Source: a virus
DNA length: 21,809 nucleotides
Strand: one strand, 5' to 3'
Virus record (IMG/VR): IMGVR_UViG_3300042558_004642
Coordinates: 1 to 21,809 of that record
A program made the position numbers and the translations under genes. The notes under the pieces were generated by a model that was not told the origin of the DNA, did not search any database, and was given only the letters and a program-made list of their open reading frames with translations. This document shows, piece by piece, positions 20,908-21,809 of the stretch (position 1 is the stretch's first letter; each line of letters begins with the position of its first letter).

Positions 20908-21809
20908 TTAATGCAGATCTACCCAAGCGCCTCCGGCACGTCCTTGAAACTTGCTTGTTGTGGTATTATAGATCATATCGCCGTTGACTGCTGTTAGAAG
21001 ATCTCTTGCTGTAGATGTAAAAGATGCCATTTTCAAAGGACTTGCTGTTATCTCTACACGAGTACCAGCTGTTAATTGTATTTCATTATCTGAAAATAGT
21101 TCAGGTGTTCCAGATCCCTGACTTGAAAAATTGCCAGTCAGTATGATGTCTTTCACAGTCAATCGATTATTCACTGACAGATCCAATGCAACGTTGACAC
21201 TGTTATCTATCACAAGATTATTTTGCACTGTGACATCAGATTCATAAATCACTGCGGGCGTAAATATTATGGCAGAAGAATCCGATGAGTCTATGGTGGT
21301 CACAGCAAAAGTAATGTTACCTGTGGTGCCACCGCCGATGATCGTGATATTGCCTGAGCTGTCAGAGGTAGTAGTTATGCCGCCTGAGCCGTTGAATTGC
21401 ACTGTGCTGCCGGTTGGAATAGATCTTGTTGTAGAGTCATCTGCTTGAACATTTAATACAAACGCACCAGCTGACACAGCCGAGGTTACAAATGATGTTG
21501 TGGCCAGTCCTGCCGTAGCCGGCAGTGCTGCCACTGTGGAATTTACATAAGATACTGTGGCTAAATTTGTAGTGTCAGGATAGGGAAATACTGGCTGGAT
21601 CCACTGTTCAGAATCACCGTCGTCATAGTAAACATACAGTATACCAGTATTGGTATCTAGCCAAAGATTGCCTGGACTAGGAGAACTCGGCGCTGTGTCA
21701 TCTACAGATACACTAGTTCCTCCGCTGGCCTGGCCTGCCCCGTCTTGATATAACACTGTAGGTGCTAAAGGGTCACCTGAATAGTCTGCAGGAAGATCTG
21801 CGGTTGCCG
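20908..21809 (-). CDS. Fibre-like virion protein (5' end outside window)
   Basis: The reading frame is open to the right edge, so the true start lies outside; a GTG at 21754 is only an internal codon. The visible 300 residues are fibre-like: a display hairpin PSPGNLWLDTNTGILYVYYD, the 'V-x-x-T-A-G-L-A-T-T-S-F-V' segment, long Thr/Ser/Asn-rich beta stretches (SSGNITIIGGGTTGNITFAV), an IDNSVNVALDLSVNNRLTV strand pair, and the typical end NGDMIYNTTTSKFQGRAGG plus AWVDLH. No enzymatic motif is seen. It is immediately upstream of the subtilase (three bases between stop and start), so the two are probably made from one message. Confidence 0.78.
   Translation of the reverse strand, partial: ATADLPADYSGDPLAPTVLYQDGAGQASGGTSVSVDDTAPSSPSPGNLWLDTNTGILYVYYDDGDSEQWIQPVFPYPDTTNLATVSYVNSTVAALPATAGLATTSFVTSAVSAGAFVLNVQADDSTTRSIPTGSTVQFNGSGGITTTSDSSGNITIIGGGTTGNITFAVTTIDSSDSSAIIFTPAVIYESDVTVQNNLVIDNSVNVALDLSVNNRLTVKDIILTGNFSSQGSGTPELFSDNEIQLTAGTRVEITASPLKMASFTSTARDLLTAVNGDMIYNTTTSKFQGRAGGAWVDLH

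Noticed and set aside
21754-21756. GTG as the start of the right-edge fibre gene
   Set aside because: The frame stays open to the window edge and the upstream codons (ending PADYSGDPLAPT) are fibre-like, so the start is outside.
1-21809. tRNA genes, CRISPR arrays, IS elements, integrase or attachment sites
   Set aside because: No cloverleaf with CCA-proximal features, spaced repeats, transposase motifs or terminal inverted repeats were found by eye.

Overview
This window is a late-gene region of a T4-like contractile-tailed phage (myovirus), most likely marine. The evidence is a run of T4-type neck, tail and packaging genes (gp13, gp14, gp15, gp18, gp19, gp4 and gp16 equivalents, plus a gp1-type deoxynucleotide kinase), AT-rich DNA, T4-type late promoter boxes, and accessory genes typical of marine T4-like phages of cyanobacteria or SAR11-type hosts (2-oxoglutarate/iron oxygenases, a ferritin-like protein, a subtilase, an FkbM-type methyltransferase). 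No tRNA, photosynthesis gene, IS element or CRISPR array was seen. The host cannot be fixed from this sequence.

Layout, right to left (mostly minus strand). (1) 17203-21809: virion-surface module with two fibre-like proteins, one running off the right edge, on either side of a large subtilisin-like protease. The second fibre has three 40-residue repeats, a short collagen-like segment, a 30-residue (90 bp) tandem repeat and a C-terminal cupredoxin-like domain. (2) 12818-17106: seven tightly packed minus-strand genes: five 2OG-Fe(II) oxygenase-fold proteins, one DUF6065-like protein and one ferritin/rubrerythrin-like protein. The last has the only perfect TATAAATA late box seen. (3) 9179-12810: plus-strand block of gp14, gp15, a Nudix-fold-like protein and a small helical protein. 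(4) 7691-9151: minus-strand gp13 and deoxynucleoside monophosphate kinase, the latter with its own near-consensus sigma70 promoter. (5) 7406-7744: a plus-strand four-CxxC zinc protein that overlaps the kinase tail to tail. (6) 1-7301: minus-strand tail and packaging block: a very large sheath gp18, tube gp19, a second tube-fold protein, a small unknown, gp4, an inserted methyltransferase, gp16, and the start of an unknown gene.

How the genes work together: gp13, gp14 and gp15 build the neck and the sheath terminator. gp18 and gp19 build the contractile tail, and gp4 and gp16 finish the head and help package DNA. The fibres and protease are expected on the virion surface. Late expression appears to be driven by many short A/T boxes. 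At several genes the box sits so close to the ATG that the predicted transcript starts at or within two bases of the start codon, implying leaderless or nearly leaderless late mRNAs.

The most unusual points are that start architecture, the back-to-back gp13/gp14 promoters, the dense oxygenase cluster with a ferritin-like protein that seems to lack several metal ligands, the cupredoxin-tipped fibre, and one recurring Trp/Gly 'display' motif across sheath, neck and fibre proteins. Family assignments come from remembered sequence patterns, not from searches.
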